From assembly GCA_046302135.1 (NCBI GenBank), contig JBKCIQ010000169.1, forward strand, positions 1 to 9,519: 9,519 bases of DNA. Direction: 5' to 3'. Below, in pieces: positions 1-6,795 of the stretch (its first letter is position 1; every line of letters starts with the position of its first letter). The notes beneath the pieces were generated by a model, which saw only the letters and a list, made by a program, of their open reading frames with translations, did not search any database and was not told the origin of the DNA. The position numbers were made by a program, and so were the translations under genes. The stretch comes from AM-1111 sp046302135 (GTDB lineage Bacteria > Bacteroidota > Bacteroidia > B-17B0 > Aurantibacillaceae).

Positions 1-1225
1 GCATGAATGAGGAATAGATATTACAGAAGGGTATCATTCCTTGGGTAGCAAGACCAGCTGAAAAAGTAACAGCGTGCTGTTCTGCAATTCCAACGTCAAA
101 AGCTCTGTCCGGCATTGCCTTCATCATTATATTCAGTGAACAACCACTCGGCATTGCCGGAGTAATCCCCATTATTTTTTTATTTTTCTCCGCAAGTTCA
201 ACCAGTGTGTGCCCAAATACATCTTGGTATTTTGGAGGTTGTGGCTCAGTATTTTTAACTTTTATAATCTCTCCGGTCTCTTTGTTAAACAAGCCAGGAG
301 AATGCCAAACAGTTTGATTTCCTTCCTCGGAAAATTTATATCCTTTACCCTTTACTGTTAAAACATGAAGGATTTTAGGGCCGGGAATGTCTCTCAAATC
401 ATTCATCACCTGAGTGAGTCGTATTACATCATGCCCATCAATTGGTCCAAAATATCTAAACTTAAGACTTTCAAAGAGATTACTCTGATTGAGTAAGGAC
501 GCCTTTATGGAGTTTTGTACCTTGGAAACAATTTGCTGAGCGGTTGTGCCGAATGAAGAAAGTTTGCCAAGTAAATTCCATACTTCATCTTTTACATTAT
601 TGTAGGTGTGTGACGTTGTAATATCAGTAAGGTATTCTTTTAGAGCTCCAACATTTGGGTCTATGCTCATACAATTATCATTCAAAACAACCAATAGATT
701 TGAGTTAACCGAACCTGCATGATTGAGTCCTTCAAAAGCCAGGCCTGCGGTCATTGCTCCATCACCAATTACAGCAATATGATGTTTATGCTTTAAACCA
801 AGATAATCTGACGCTACAGACATTCCTAAGGCCGCAGAGATTGAAGTTGAGGAATGACCTACACCAAAAGTATCATATTCGCTTTCGCTTCGCTTAGGAA
901 AGCCACTAATTCCATTATATTTTCTGTTGGTATGAAACTGATCTCTTCTTCCTGTAATTATTTTGTGGCCATATGCCTGATGTCCGACATCCCATACAAG
1001 TTGATCGTATGGTGTATCGAAAATATAATGCAACGCAACAGTAAGTTCAACCGTGCCAAGACTTGCACCGAAATGTCCTCCCTTAACCGAAACAAGATCT
1101 ACAATGTATTGTCTTAATTCTTGACAAAATTGTTCGAGCTGATCTTCCTTCAACCTACGTAAGTCCGCAGGAGAATCAATTTTGGCAAGCAGCTTTCCGG
1201 GTATAAATTCTTGTTCGAGGGGCAT
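1..1225 (-). CDS. dxs: 1-deoxy-D-xylulose-5-phosphate synthase, N-terminal two thirds (partial)
   Basis: This enzyme condenses pyruvate and glyceraldehyde 3-phosphate, using thiamine diphosphate, to make 1-deoxy-D-xylulose 5-phosphate. That is the first step of the MEP isoprenoid pathway, and it also supplies thiamine and pyridoxal synthesis. I translated 408 residues from the ATG at 1225-1223; the gene leaves the window at base 1. Visible marks are KGGHFGASLG with the family's catalytic His at residue 51, the thiamine-diphosphate/Mg motif GDGAMTAG at 154-161 followed by the metal-binding NDN at 182-184, the loop FGPIDGHD at 259-266, and the start of the second domain with IAEQHAV at 380-386, whose Glu382 is the expected cofactor-activating residue. 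Family members are about 620-640 residues, so roughly the last third is missing only because of the window edge. No frameshift was seen. The start fits the family N-terminus. No Shine-Dalgarno site is visible. It lies 101 bases downstream of the permease gene on the same strand, with its own possible promoter. Confidence 0.97.
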   Translation of the reverse strand, partial: MPLEQEFIPGKLLAKIDSPADLRRLKEDQLEQFCQELRQYIVDLVSVKGGHFGASLGTVELTVALHYIFDTPYDQLVWDVGHQAYGHKIITGRRDQFHTNRKYNGISGFPKRSESEYDTFGVGHSSTSISAALGMSVASDYLGLKHKHHIAVIGDGAMTAGLAFEGLNHAGSVNSNLLVVLNDNCMSIDPNVGALKEYLTDITTSHTYNNVKDEVWNLLGKLSSFGTTAQQIVSKVQNSIKASLLNQSNLFESLKFRYFGPIDGHDVIRLTQVMNDLRDIPGPKILHVLTVKGKGYKFSEEGNQTVWHSPGLFNKETGEIIKVKNTEPQPPKYQDVFGHTLVELAEKNKKIMGITPAMPSGCSLNIMMKAMPDRAFDVGIAEQHAVTFSAGLATQGMIPFCNIYSSFM

Positions 1226-1231
1226 AATACA

Positions 1232-1260
1232 CAAAAATAAGAAATTTCACCTTAAAACAA
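1232..1260 (-). promoter_or_regulatory. possible Bacteroidota-type promoter of dxs
   Basis: Read on the minus strand, TTG (1260-1258) is followed after 18 bases by TATTTTTG (1239-1232), which fits the TAnnTTTG -7 consensus of Bacteroidota sigma factors. Only six bases separate the box from the dxs ATG, so a start site at the usual distance would fall on or next to the ATG and give a leaderless or nearly leaderless mRNA. The match may be chance in AT-rich sequence. dxs could instead be read through from the permease gene. Confidence 0.4.
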
Positions 1261-1326
1261 CGTCCTCGGGCTTGAAATATTGCCTTAAAGTGTCGGGTGG
1301 AAACTTTAGTGTTTGAATGGCAAAAT

Positions 1327-2571
1327 TTAACTTGTACGTATAGCCTCAACTGGATCAAGCTGGCTAGCGCCGTATGCCGGAATAAATCCGCTGATAATTC
1401 CAATTAAAAAAGAAACAGTAATTCCAAGAATTACATTGGCTTTTGAAAGAAAAACAGTCATACCGAACCATTCGCCTGCAAGCGGTGCCAGAACAGCAAG
1501 AATAAGCAGTCCAATTCCGCCTCCAATTAACGAAAGAATAACACTTTCAAATAAAAATTGCATAAGAATGGAATAATTCTTTGCTCCTAAAGATTTTTGA
1601 ATTCCGATCAAACTGGTTCTTTCCTTAACTGAAACAAACATAATGTTTGCAATGCCAAAGCCACCTACAAGAATAGAAAAACCCCCAATTATCCATCCTG
1701 CAGTGCCGATAATTCCAAACATGGAGTCAAAATCTTTTGACAGCAATTGAATTTCATTAAGAGAAAAATCTTGCTCAGCATCCGGTTTTAACCTTCTTAT
1801 GCTACGCATAGCACCCATTAATTCGTCCTTCAATTCATCATTTGAAACTCCCTGTTTACCCTTAACAAGTATAATGGGGGATAGATTTTCGCTTTTGAGA
1901 TCGGCAAGTTTAGCGACGTAATTAATTGGCAATAAAACTTTATTATCCATAGAATTTCCGAAAATGTCTTCACCCTGTTTTTTGAAAACGCCTATGACCT
2001 TTATTTTCTGACCTGAAATTTTTATTTGAGCTCCAACCGGATTTAAAAGCTCACCAAACAAACCACGGGCAACATTGTGTCCGAGCAAACAAAGATTCAT
2101 GCCTGCCCCGCTTTCCACTTCAGAAAAATATCGACCGTTATCTACATCCATAGAGTTGATACGATTATAATCATGTGATGCTCCTGAAATGGTTACATTC
2201 TCTATAGAGTTGTTATCAGATTTTACAGTCTTATTAAAACTAATCTGAAAAGCCACGGCATCTGCATTCTTTACCTTTTTCTTAAGATCATTCGCTTCGT
2301 ACAAACGCGGAACGGGACGATTTACATACTTCCACCAGGGAAAATTCTCCTCAAAGGTCCATGGCCACTTCTGAATAAAAATTACATTTTTACCCAGTGA
2401 TTCAATGCTGTCACGAATATTGTATTCCAGGCTGTCTACAATAGTAAAGACTGTTGTAATTGCAAGAATACCTATAGTTATTCCCAATAGAGAAAGAAAA
2501 GTTCTGAGCTTAGCTCCCCAAAGTGCGCCTAAGGCAAAAAACAAATTTTCTTTTACGAGTGATAGAAACAT
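1327..2571 (-). CDS. ABC transporter permease, FtsX/MacB type
   Basis: This is an inner-membrane permease subunit of an ABC transporter of the MacB/FtsX class. Members work with a separate LolD/MacB-like ATPase, usually in export, lipoprotein release or envelope work. The 414 residues show the class layout: one N-terminal membrane helix at about 25-48 after the basic AKLRTFLSLLGITIG start, a large periplasmic domain of the MacB core type at about 50-280, then three membrane helices at about 285-312, 338-365 and 378-402. The family signatures are RTSLIGIQKSLGAK (318-331) before the second helix and PAYGASQLDPVEAIR (398-412) at the C-terminus. The start at 2571 gives the usual short cytoplasmic lead and follows a good promoter. 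No ATPase or membrane-fusion partner lies in the window, so the substrate cannot be named. A drug or macrolide role should not be assumed. dxs follows on the same strand. Confidence 0.9.
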   Translation of the reverse strand: MFLSLVKENLFFALGALWGAKLRTFLSLLGITIGILAITTVFTIVDSLEYNIRDSIESLGKNVIFIQKWPWTFEENFPWWKYVNRPVPRLYEANDLKKKVKNADAVAFQISFNKTVKSDNNSIENVTISGASHDYNRINSMDVDNGRYFSEVESGAGMNLCLLGHNVARGLFGELLNPVGAQIKISGQKIKVIGVFKKQGEDIFGNSMDNKVLLPINYVAKLADLKSENLSPIILVKGKQGVSNDELKDELMGAMRSIRRLKPDAEQDFSLNEIQLLSKDFDSMFGIIGTAGWIIGGFSILVGGFGIANIMFVSVKERTSLIGIQKSLGAKNYSILMQFLFESVILSLIGGGIGLLILAVLAPLAGEWFGMTVFLSKANVILGITVSFLIGIISGFIPAYGASQLDPVEAIRTS

Positions 2572-2581
2572 TTAGAATCTT

Positions 2582-2611
2582 CAAAGTTACTTTTTTTGTT
2601 TCGCTTTTCAA
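2582..2611 (-). promoter_or_regulatory. promoter of the ABC permease gene
   Basis: On the minus strand TTG (2611-2609), a 19-base spacer and TAACTTTG (2589-2582) match both boxes and the spacing of the Bacteroidota housekeeping promoter. The box ends ten bases before the ATG at 2571, so the expected 5' leader is only a few bases long. It is divergent from the purH promoter in the same 124-base gap. Confidence 0.6.
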
Positions 2612-2659
2612 TATTTATCAACATTGTTTTACTCCTTTAACAGCGTTTTTAAAAAGCCT

Positions 2660-2667
2660 TACTTTTG
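2660..2667 (+). promoter_or_regulatory. -7 box of the purH promoter
   Basis: TACTTTTG is an exact TAnnTTTG match, 28 bases before the purH ATG, giving an expected leader of about 20 bases. The -33 element is poor: only TTTA at 2636-2639 lies at a suitable distance. No purine riboswitch or operator could be recognised in the short leader. Confidence 0.5.
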
Positions 2668-2695
2668 CGGTTTTGCAATTTAGCCTGAAAAATTA

Positions 2696-4222
2696 ATGGA
2701 AGAAAAGAGAAAAATTAAAAACGCACTGATTTCGGTTTACTACAAAGACCATTTAGATCAGGTTGTAAAACGTTTACATGAATTGGGTGTAAACATGTTT
2801 AGCACCGGCGGTACCCAAACCTTTATTGAGGGACTTAATATACCGGTTACTCCCGTTGAAAATCTTACCTCCTACCCTTCTATACTCGGAGGAAGAGTTA
2901 AGACACTTCATCCAAAAATTTTCGGTGGTATACTTGGAAGAAGGTCTCACGAAGAAGACATTGCACAACTCAATAAATACGAAATACCTGAAATTGATCT
3001 GGTAATCGTTGACCTCTACCCATTCCGCGAAACGGTAGCTGCGGGTGGAACAGAAAAGGAGATTATTGAAAAAATTGACATAGGTGGAATTTCACTGATA
3101 AGAGCGGCTGCAAAAAATTATCAGGATGTTTTGATCGTGTCTTCAAGGGGAGAATACCAAAAACTTACAGAAATTCTTGATGCCGAAAAAGGTTTCACCA
3201 GCTTAAATGAACGTAAATCATTTGCCGCAAGGGCATTCGCTATTTCATCAGATTACGACACCGCCATTTTTAATTATTTCAACACGGAGGAAGAAAATAC
3301 TTTTTTCAAACAAAGTCTGCATAATCATCAGGTCTTAAGGTATGGAGAAAACCCTCATCAAAAGGGTGTTTTTTATGGAGACCTGAATGAAATTTTTGAA
3401 AAACTTAGCGGAAAGGAGCTTTCCTACAACAATTTGCTAGACGTGGATGCGGCAGTAAATCTGATTTCAGATTTCAATGAAACAACATTTGCAATTCTTA
3501 AACACAATAATGCCTGCGGAATCGCATCAAGAAGTAATATTTTAGATGCTTGGAATGATGCGCTTGCAAGTGATCCGGTCTCTGCTTTCGGAGGTATCTT
3601 AATTACCAACTCAAAAGTAAATAAAGAGACGGCAAATGCAATCAATAAACTATTTTTTGAAGTTATAATTGCGCCGGCATTTGACGATGATGCGCGCGAC
3701 ATTCTGAAAAGCAAACCTAACAGAATTATTTTAATACAAAAAAAATCTATCTTGCCAGACAAAGTTTTCAGAACGCTCTTAAACGGAGTTATTGAACAAG
3801 ACAGAGATGCAAAAACCGAAAGTGAAAAAGACTTTACACCTGCCACAACATTATCTCCGGACAGCAGAGAAACAGAAGACTTAGTTTTTGCAAATAAAGT
3901 TGTGAAACATACAAAGTCCAATACTATTGTTCTCGTTAAGAACAAACAATTGCTGGCTAGCGGAACCGGACAAACCTCACGCGTAGATGCTTTACAACAG
4001 GCCATTCATAAGGCCAAACATTTTAATTTTGATTTAAATGGTGCCGTGATGGCATCAGATGCTTTTTTTCCATTTCCAGATTGTGTAGAAATTGCCGGTA
4101 AAGAAGGCATAAAGGCGGTTGTTCAACCAGGCGGAAGTATAAAAGATAAGGAGAGCATAGATTATTGCAACTCGCAACAAATGAAGATGGTTTTTACAGG
4201 AATTCGTCACTTCAAACATTGA
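2696..4222 (+). CDS. purH: bifunctional AICAR formyltransferase / IMP cyclohydrolase
   Basis: PurH carries out the last two steps of de novo purine synthesis in the cytoplasm: it transfers a formyl group from 10-formyltetrahydrofolate to AICAR, then closes the ring of FAICAR to give IMP. The 508 residues are close to the usual bacterial length of about 505-530. The N-terminal MGS-like cyclohydrolase domain (about 1-145) shows STGGT (36-40), GRVKTLHPKIFGG (66-78) and IDIGGISLIRAAAKN (127-141). The formyltransferase domain shows LRYGENPHQ (214-222), NNLLDVDAA (245-253), the Lys-His pair of the family active site in LKHNNACG (268-275), DPVSAFGGI (293-301), ASDAFFPF (453-460) and QPGGSIKD (477-484). 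All key motifs are intact. The ATG at 2696 follows a clear -7 box and gives the normal N-terminus. It stands 90 bases upstream of mreB on the same strand. The functions are unrelated, so any shared transcript is probably incidental. Confidence 0.98.
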   Translation: MEEKRKIKNALISVYYKDHLDQVVKRLHELGVNMFSTGGTQTFIEGLNIPVTPVENLTSYPSILGGRVKTLHPKIFGGILGRRSHEEDIAQLNKYEIPEIDLVIVDLYPFRETVAAGGTEKEIIEKIDIGGISLIRAAAKNYQDVLIVSSRGEYQKLTEILDAEKGFTSLNERKSFAARAFAISSDYDTAIFNYFNTEEENTFFKQSLHNHQVLRYGENPHQKGVFYGDLNEIFEKLSGKELSYNNLLDVDAAVNLISDFNETTFAILKHNNACGIASRSNILDAWNDALASDPVSAFGGILITNSKVNKETANAINKLFFEVIIAPAFDDDARDILKSKPNRIILIQKKSILPDKVFRTLLNGVIEQDRDAKTESEKDFTPATTLSPDSRETEDLVFANKVVKHTKSNTIVLVKNKQLLASGTGQTSRVDALQQAIHKAKHFNFDLNGAVMASDAFFPFPDCVEIAGKEGIKAVVQPGGSIKDKESIDYCNSQQMKMVFTGIRHFKH

Positions 4223-4263
4223 TAAGTTATAAAAAATGGTAATTAACCTAAAATCCGAAAAAA

Positions 4264-4325
4264 AGGGAGCTTGTATGCAAAGTGATTACTATATTCGTAG
4301 TTTTTTTGTTCTATGGCTATGTTGA
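4264..4325 (+). other. possible 16-codon leader reading frame overlapping the mreB start
   Basis: GGAG at 4266-4269 lies five bases before an ATG at 4275. This frame runs 16 codons (MQSDYYIRSFFVLWLC) to a TGA at 4323-4325, so its end passes over both candidate mreB start codons (4313 and 4319) in another frame. The Shine-Dalgarno match is better than that of any annotated gene here. It could be a translated leader that couples to mreB, or a chance frame. If the weak promoter box at 4290-4297 is the real mreB promoter, this frame would not be transcribed with it. Confidence 0.25.
4290..4297 (+). promoter_or_regulatory. weak candidate -7 box of mreB
   Basis: TATATTCG differs by one base from TAnnTTTG and is preceded by TTG at 4271-4273 with a 16-base spacer, shorter than usual. 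It ends 15 bases before the mreB ATG. No better box was found in the 90-base gap after purH, so mreB may also depend on read-through from purH. Confidence 0.25.
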
Positions 4326-5335
4326 ACTTTTTGACGCAGGAAATTGCTATTGATTTAGGTACTGCGAATACTATAATCATTCACAACGACAAGGTAGTTG
4401 TGGATGAGCCGTCTATTGTTGCTGTTGATCGTTCCAACGGGAAAGTTATTGCTGTAGGTAAGCTTGCTCAGCAAATGCACGGTAAAACCCATGAAAACAT
4501 AAAAACCATCAGACCGTTAAAAGACGGTGTAATTGCAGATTTTCAGGCCGCTGAAGAGATGATAAAAGGGATGATAAAAATGATCAATCCCGGACGGAAA
4601 ATTTTTCAACCAAGCTTGAAAATGGTAATCTGTATTCCAAGCGGCATTACTGAAGTTGAAAAGCGTGCGGTTAGAGACAGCGCAGAGCATGCGGGTGCAA
4701 AGGAAGTATACATGATTCATGAGCCAATGGCTGCAGCAATAGGGATGGGAATTGATGTTGAAGAGCCGATGGGAAACATGATCATCGATATTGGTGGTGG
4801 TACATCTGAAATTGCTGTTATAGCCTTAGGCGGTATTGTTTGTGATAAGTCGATAAGAATTGCAGGTGATGATTTTACTGCAAATATTGAAGACTACATG
4901 CGCAGACAGCACAACATCTTAATTGGAGAGCGCTCCGCGGAAAGAGTAAAAATTGAAGTGGGGGCCGCAATGACCGAAATAGATAATCCTCCTCCTGATT
5001 TTCCTGTTCATGGAAGAGATCTAATGACTGGCATACCTAAAGAGATTCTTGTTTCTTATGTAGAAATTGCACATGCGCTAGATAAGTCGATTTCTAAAAT
5101 TGAGGAGGCAATTTTGAACGCACTTGAAATGACTCCTCCGGAATTATCAGCGGATATTTACAGAACCGGTATCTATATGGCGGGTGGAGGCGCACTCTTG
5201 CGTGGCTTAGACAGGAGAATAAGCATGAAGACAAAACTTGCTGTTCACGTAGCGGAAGACCCATTACGCGCAGTTGCGAGAGGAACAGGAATTGCTCTGA
5301 AAAACGTGCAGAAATTTCCTTTTCTCATCAAATAG
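4313..5335 (+). CDS. mreB: rod shape-determining protein MreB (bacterial actin)
   Basis: MreB is an actin-family ATPase that forms filaments under the inner membrane and places the side-wall peptidoglycan machinery. The 340 residues are the normal length. The actin-fold nucleotide motifs are in order: phosphate-1 IDLGTANT (13-20), the region around HEPMAAAIG (136-144) whose Glu137 fits the catalytic Glu of the family, phosphate-2 IIDIGGGTSEIAV (157-169), and the adenosine motif YMAGGGALLRGL (288-299). Start choice: ATG at 4313 gives MAMLNFLTQEIAIDLG, the usual ten or so residues before the first strand. ATG at 4319 would also work and cannot be excluded. No Shine-Dalgarno site precedes it, but a T-rich run (4301-4307) does. 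It heads the shape cluster and is 101 bases from mreC. Confidence 0.98.
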   Translation: MAMLNFLTQEIAIDLGTANTIIIHNDKVVVDEPSIVAVDRSNGKVIAVGKLAQQMHGKTHENIKTIRPLKDGVIADFQAAEEMIKGMIKMINPGRKIFQPSLKMVICIPSGITEVEKRAVRDSAEHAGAKEVYMIHEPMAAAIGMGIDVEEPMGNMIIDIGGGTSEIAVIALGGIVCDKSIRIAGDDFTANIEDYMRRQHNILIGERSAERVKIEVGAAMTEIDNPPPDFPVHGRDLMTGIPKEILVSYVEIAHALDKSISKIEEAILNALEMTPPELSADIYRTGIYMAGGGALLRGLDRRISMKTKLAVHVAEDPLRAVARGTGIALKNVQKFPFLIK

Positions 5336-5403
5336 TGAATCAAGGGTTATAATAAGTTTAAAAACTTCTCATTTTTTCACAACTTTTCTAAAGGTTTACT
5401 TCG

Positions 5404-5411
5404 TTACTTTG
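5404..5411 (+). promoter_or_regulatory. possible internal promoter before mreC
   Basis: TTACTTTG differs from TAnnTTTG at one base and lies 25 bases before the mreC ATG, giving an expected leader of about 20 bases. No clear TTG is seen at -33; the upstream stretch is T-rich. The 101-base gap after mreB, in a cluster whose later genes touch or overlap, supports a separate promoter here. Confidence 0.4.
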
Positions 5412-5436
5412 CAATTGAAATTTTCATTCTTGAGAA

Positions 5437-6273
5437 ATGAAGAATCTACTCGTTTTTTTTGCTAAGTATAATTTTTTCTTTCTCTTCATATTGCTTGAGG
5501 TTTTATGTTTCATATTGATTTCCCAGAACACATCTTACCAAAGTGCAACCTTGCTCAATTCTGCCAATAAAATAAGTGGCAATTTCTATTCGGCTTTATC
5601 CAACACCAAAGAGTATCTGGATTTAAAAGAAGAGAACGATCGTTTAGCATTACAAAATGCCATGCTGATGCAACGTTTAAAAGAAACATACGATATTATT
5701 CCCCTGGAAATCAAAAAAGTCTCAGATACACTATTCAGACAAAAATATTCTTACATAACAGGCAAAGTCATCAACAACAGCACCAATAGAAGAAGTAATT
5801 ATATTACGCTCAACATTGGCAAAAATCAAGGTGTTTTCGAAGGAATGGGCGTGTTTTGCCCAATGGGAGTAGTGGGGGTTGTAAAAACTACATCAGAAAA
5901 TTTTTCATCTTGTATGTCTTTTCTTCACAAAGATGTAATGTTTAATTGTAAACTAAAACGAGACGGCACATTTGGCCCGCTTCGTTGGGAAGGAGACGAC
6001 TACCGTTTTGCATACATGTATGATATACCAACACACGCTAGAATTGTATCGGGAGATTCAGTAATTACATCCTCTCTTTCCGGATTGTTCCCTGAAGGAA
6101 TACATGTCGGGACAATTCACGAGTACAAAAGAAGGGCCGGCGAAGCAACTTATACGCTTAAGATCAAACTTTCAACTGATTTTAAAAAGTTGAATCACGT
6201 TTTCGTGCTAAAGGACATTTATAAACCAGAGAGGGATTCGCTTGAAATGAATTCTCAAAAAGAACCAAAGTGA
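5437..6273 (+). CDS. mreC: rod shape-determining protein MreC
   Basis: MreC is a bitopic inner-membrane protein of the elongasome. Its periplasmic part binds and activates PBP2 and links it to MreB, MreD and RodA. The 278 residues show a short cytoplasmic lead, one membrane helix at about 11-29, a likely coiled coil at about 55-85 (KEYLDLKEENDRLALQNAML is the core), and the beta-rich MreC domain at about 105-260. That domain includes YITGKVINNS (106-115), LNIGKNQGVFEGMGV (125-139), MGVVGVV (143-149), SGDSVITSSLSGLFPEG (205-221) and HVGTI (223-227). The tail after 262 is short and charged. The stop codon is directly followed by the mreD ATG, so translation is probably coupled. Confidence 0.95.
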   Translation: MKNLLVFFAKYNFFFLFILLEVLCFILISQNTSYQSATLLNSANKISGNFYSALSNTKEYLDLKEENDRLALQNAMLMQRLKETYDIIPLEIKKVSDTLFRQKYSYITGKVINNSTNRRSNYITLNIGKNQGVFEGMGVFCPMGVVGVVKTTSENFSSCMSFLHKDVMFNCKLKRDGTFGPLRWEGDDYRFAYMYDIPTHARIVSGDSVITSSLSGLFPEGIHVGTIHEYKRRAGEATYTLKIKLSTDFKKLNHVFVLKDIYKPERDSLEMNSQKEPK

Positions 6274-6795
6274 ATGGGACAAATTGTTTTTGGAAATATT
6301 TTCAGGTTTATTCTCTTTACGCTAGTTCAAGTTGCTGTTATACAATATGCTAATTTCGGGAGTTGGTGTAATCCTCAGCTATATTTAATCTCTGTTCTGC
6401 TCCTGCCTTTTGAAACACCAAGAATGATGGTGTTGTTGATTTGTTTTGCACAAGGATTGATAATTGATATTTTTTACGATCAGCAAGGTCTGCATTCGGG
6501 TGCAATGGTTTTTATGGGGTTTGTGCGGCCTTATGTTTTAAGTTTAATTGCGCCTCGTGATGGATATGACGTCTTACTTAAGCCCTCTTCTTACCACTTG
6601 GGTATTTCTTGGTTTTTGATGTATTCAGGTATATTGATTTTTGCTCACCACTTCTTTTATTTTTTCATAGAAATTTTCCGTTTCACTGAATTCTTCTCAA
6701 CACTTTTAAGGATTGTAATCAGTAGTCTTGGAACTTTGGTCTTAGTAATTGGTTTTCAGTTTTTGTTCTACAGAAAAGAAAAAGTCCAGGCATGA
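6274..6795 (+). CDS. mreD: rod shape-determining protein MreD
   Basis: MreD is a small polytopic inner-membrane partner of MreC in the elongasome. The 173-residue product is mostly hydrophobic, with five or six likely membrane helices at about 7-26, 33-47, 50-68, 73-93, 108-132 and 142-166, and a basic C-terminus (YRKEKVQA). Two parts resemble the family: NPQLYLISVLLLPF (34-46) and GLIIDIFYDQQGLHSGAMVF (61-80), the latter matching the usual G-x-x-x-D-x-x...G-x-H pattern of MreD. The call rests on these and on its position between mreC and mrdA, because MreD sequences diverge strongly. The start codon abuts the mreC stop, and the last codons overlap mrdA by four bases (ATGA). Confidence 0.92.
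   Translation: MGQIVFGNIFRFILFTLVQVAVIQYANFGSWCNPQLYLISVLLLPFETPRMMVLLICFAQGLIIDIFYDQQGLHSGAMVFMGFVRPYVLSLIAPRDGYDVLLKPSSYHLGISWFLMYSGILIFAHHFFYFFIEIFRFTEFFSTLLRIVISSLGTLVLVIGFQFLFYRKEKVQA

Noticed and set aside
854..1117. Plus-strand open frame of 87 codons
   Set aside because: It lies antisense inside dxs, whose translation shows strong family motifs throughout. The shadow has no recognisable features or ribosome site.
1280..1323. Inverted repeat GGCAA/TTGCC with an inner TAAAG/CTTTA pair after the permease stop, considered as a terminator
   Set aside because: The arms are only five bases each, AT-rich and separated by unpaired stretches, and no T-run follows on the minus strand at the right place.
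1176..1403. Minus-strand open frame spanning the dxs start and the permease end
   Set aside because: It overlaps both real genes in another frame and shows no family resemblance.
3424..4005. Minus-strand open frame of 193 codons antisense to purH
   Set aside because: It is long but lies fully within the conserved formyltransferase domain of purH. Its composition is what the reverse of a coding strand gives.
4223..4312. Possible terminator between purH and mreB (GGTAATTAACC and the T-run at 4301-4307)
   Set aside because: The palindrome is short and imperfect, and no GC-rich hairpin lies directly before the T-run.
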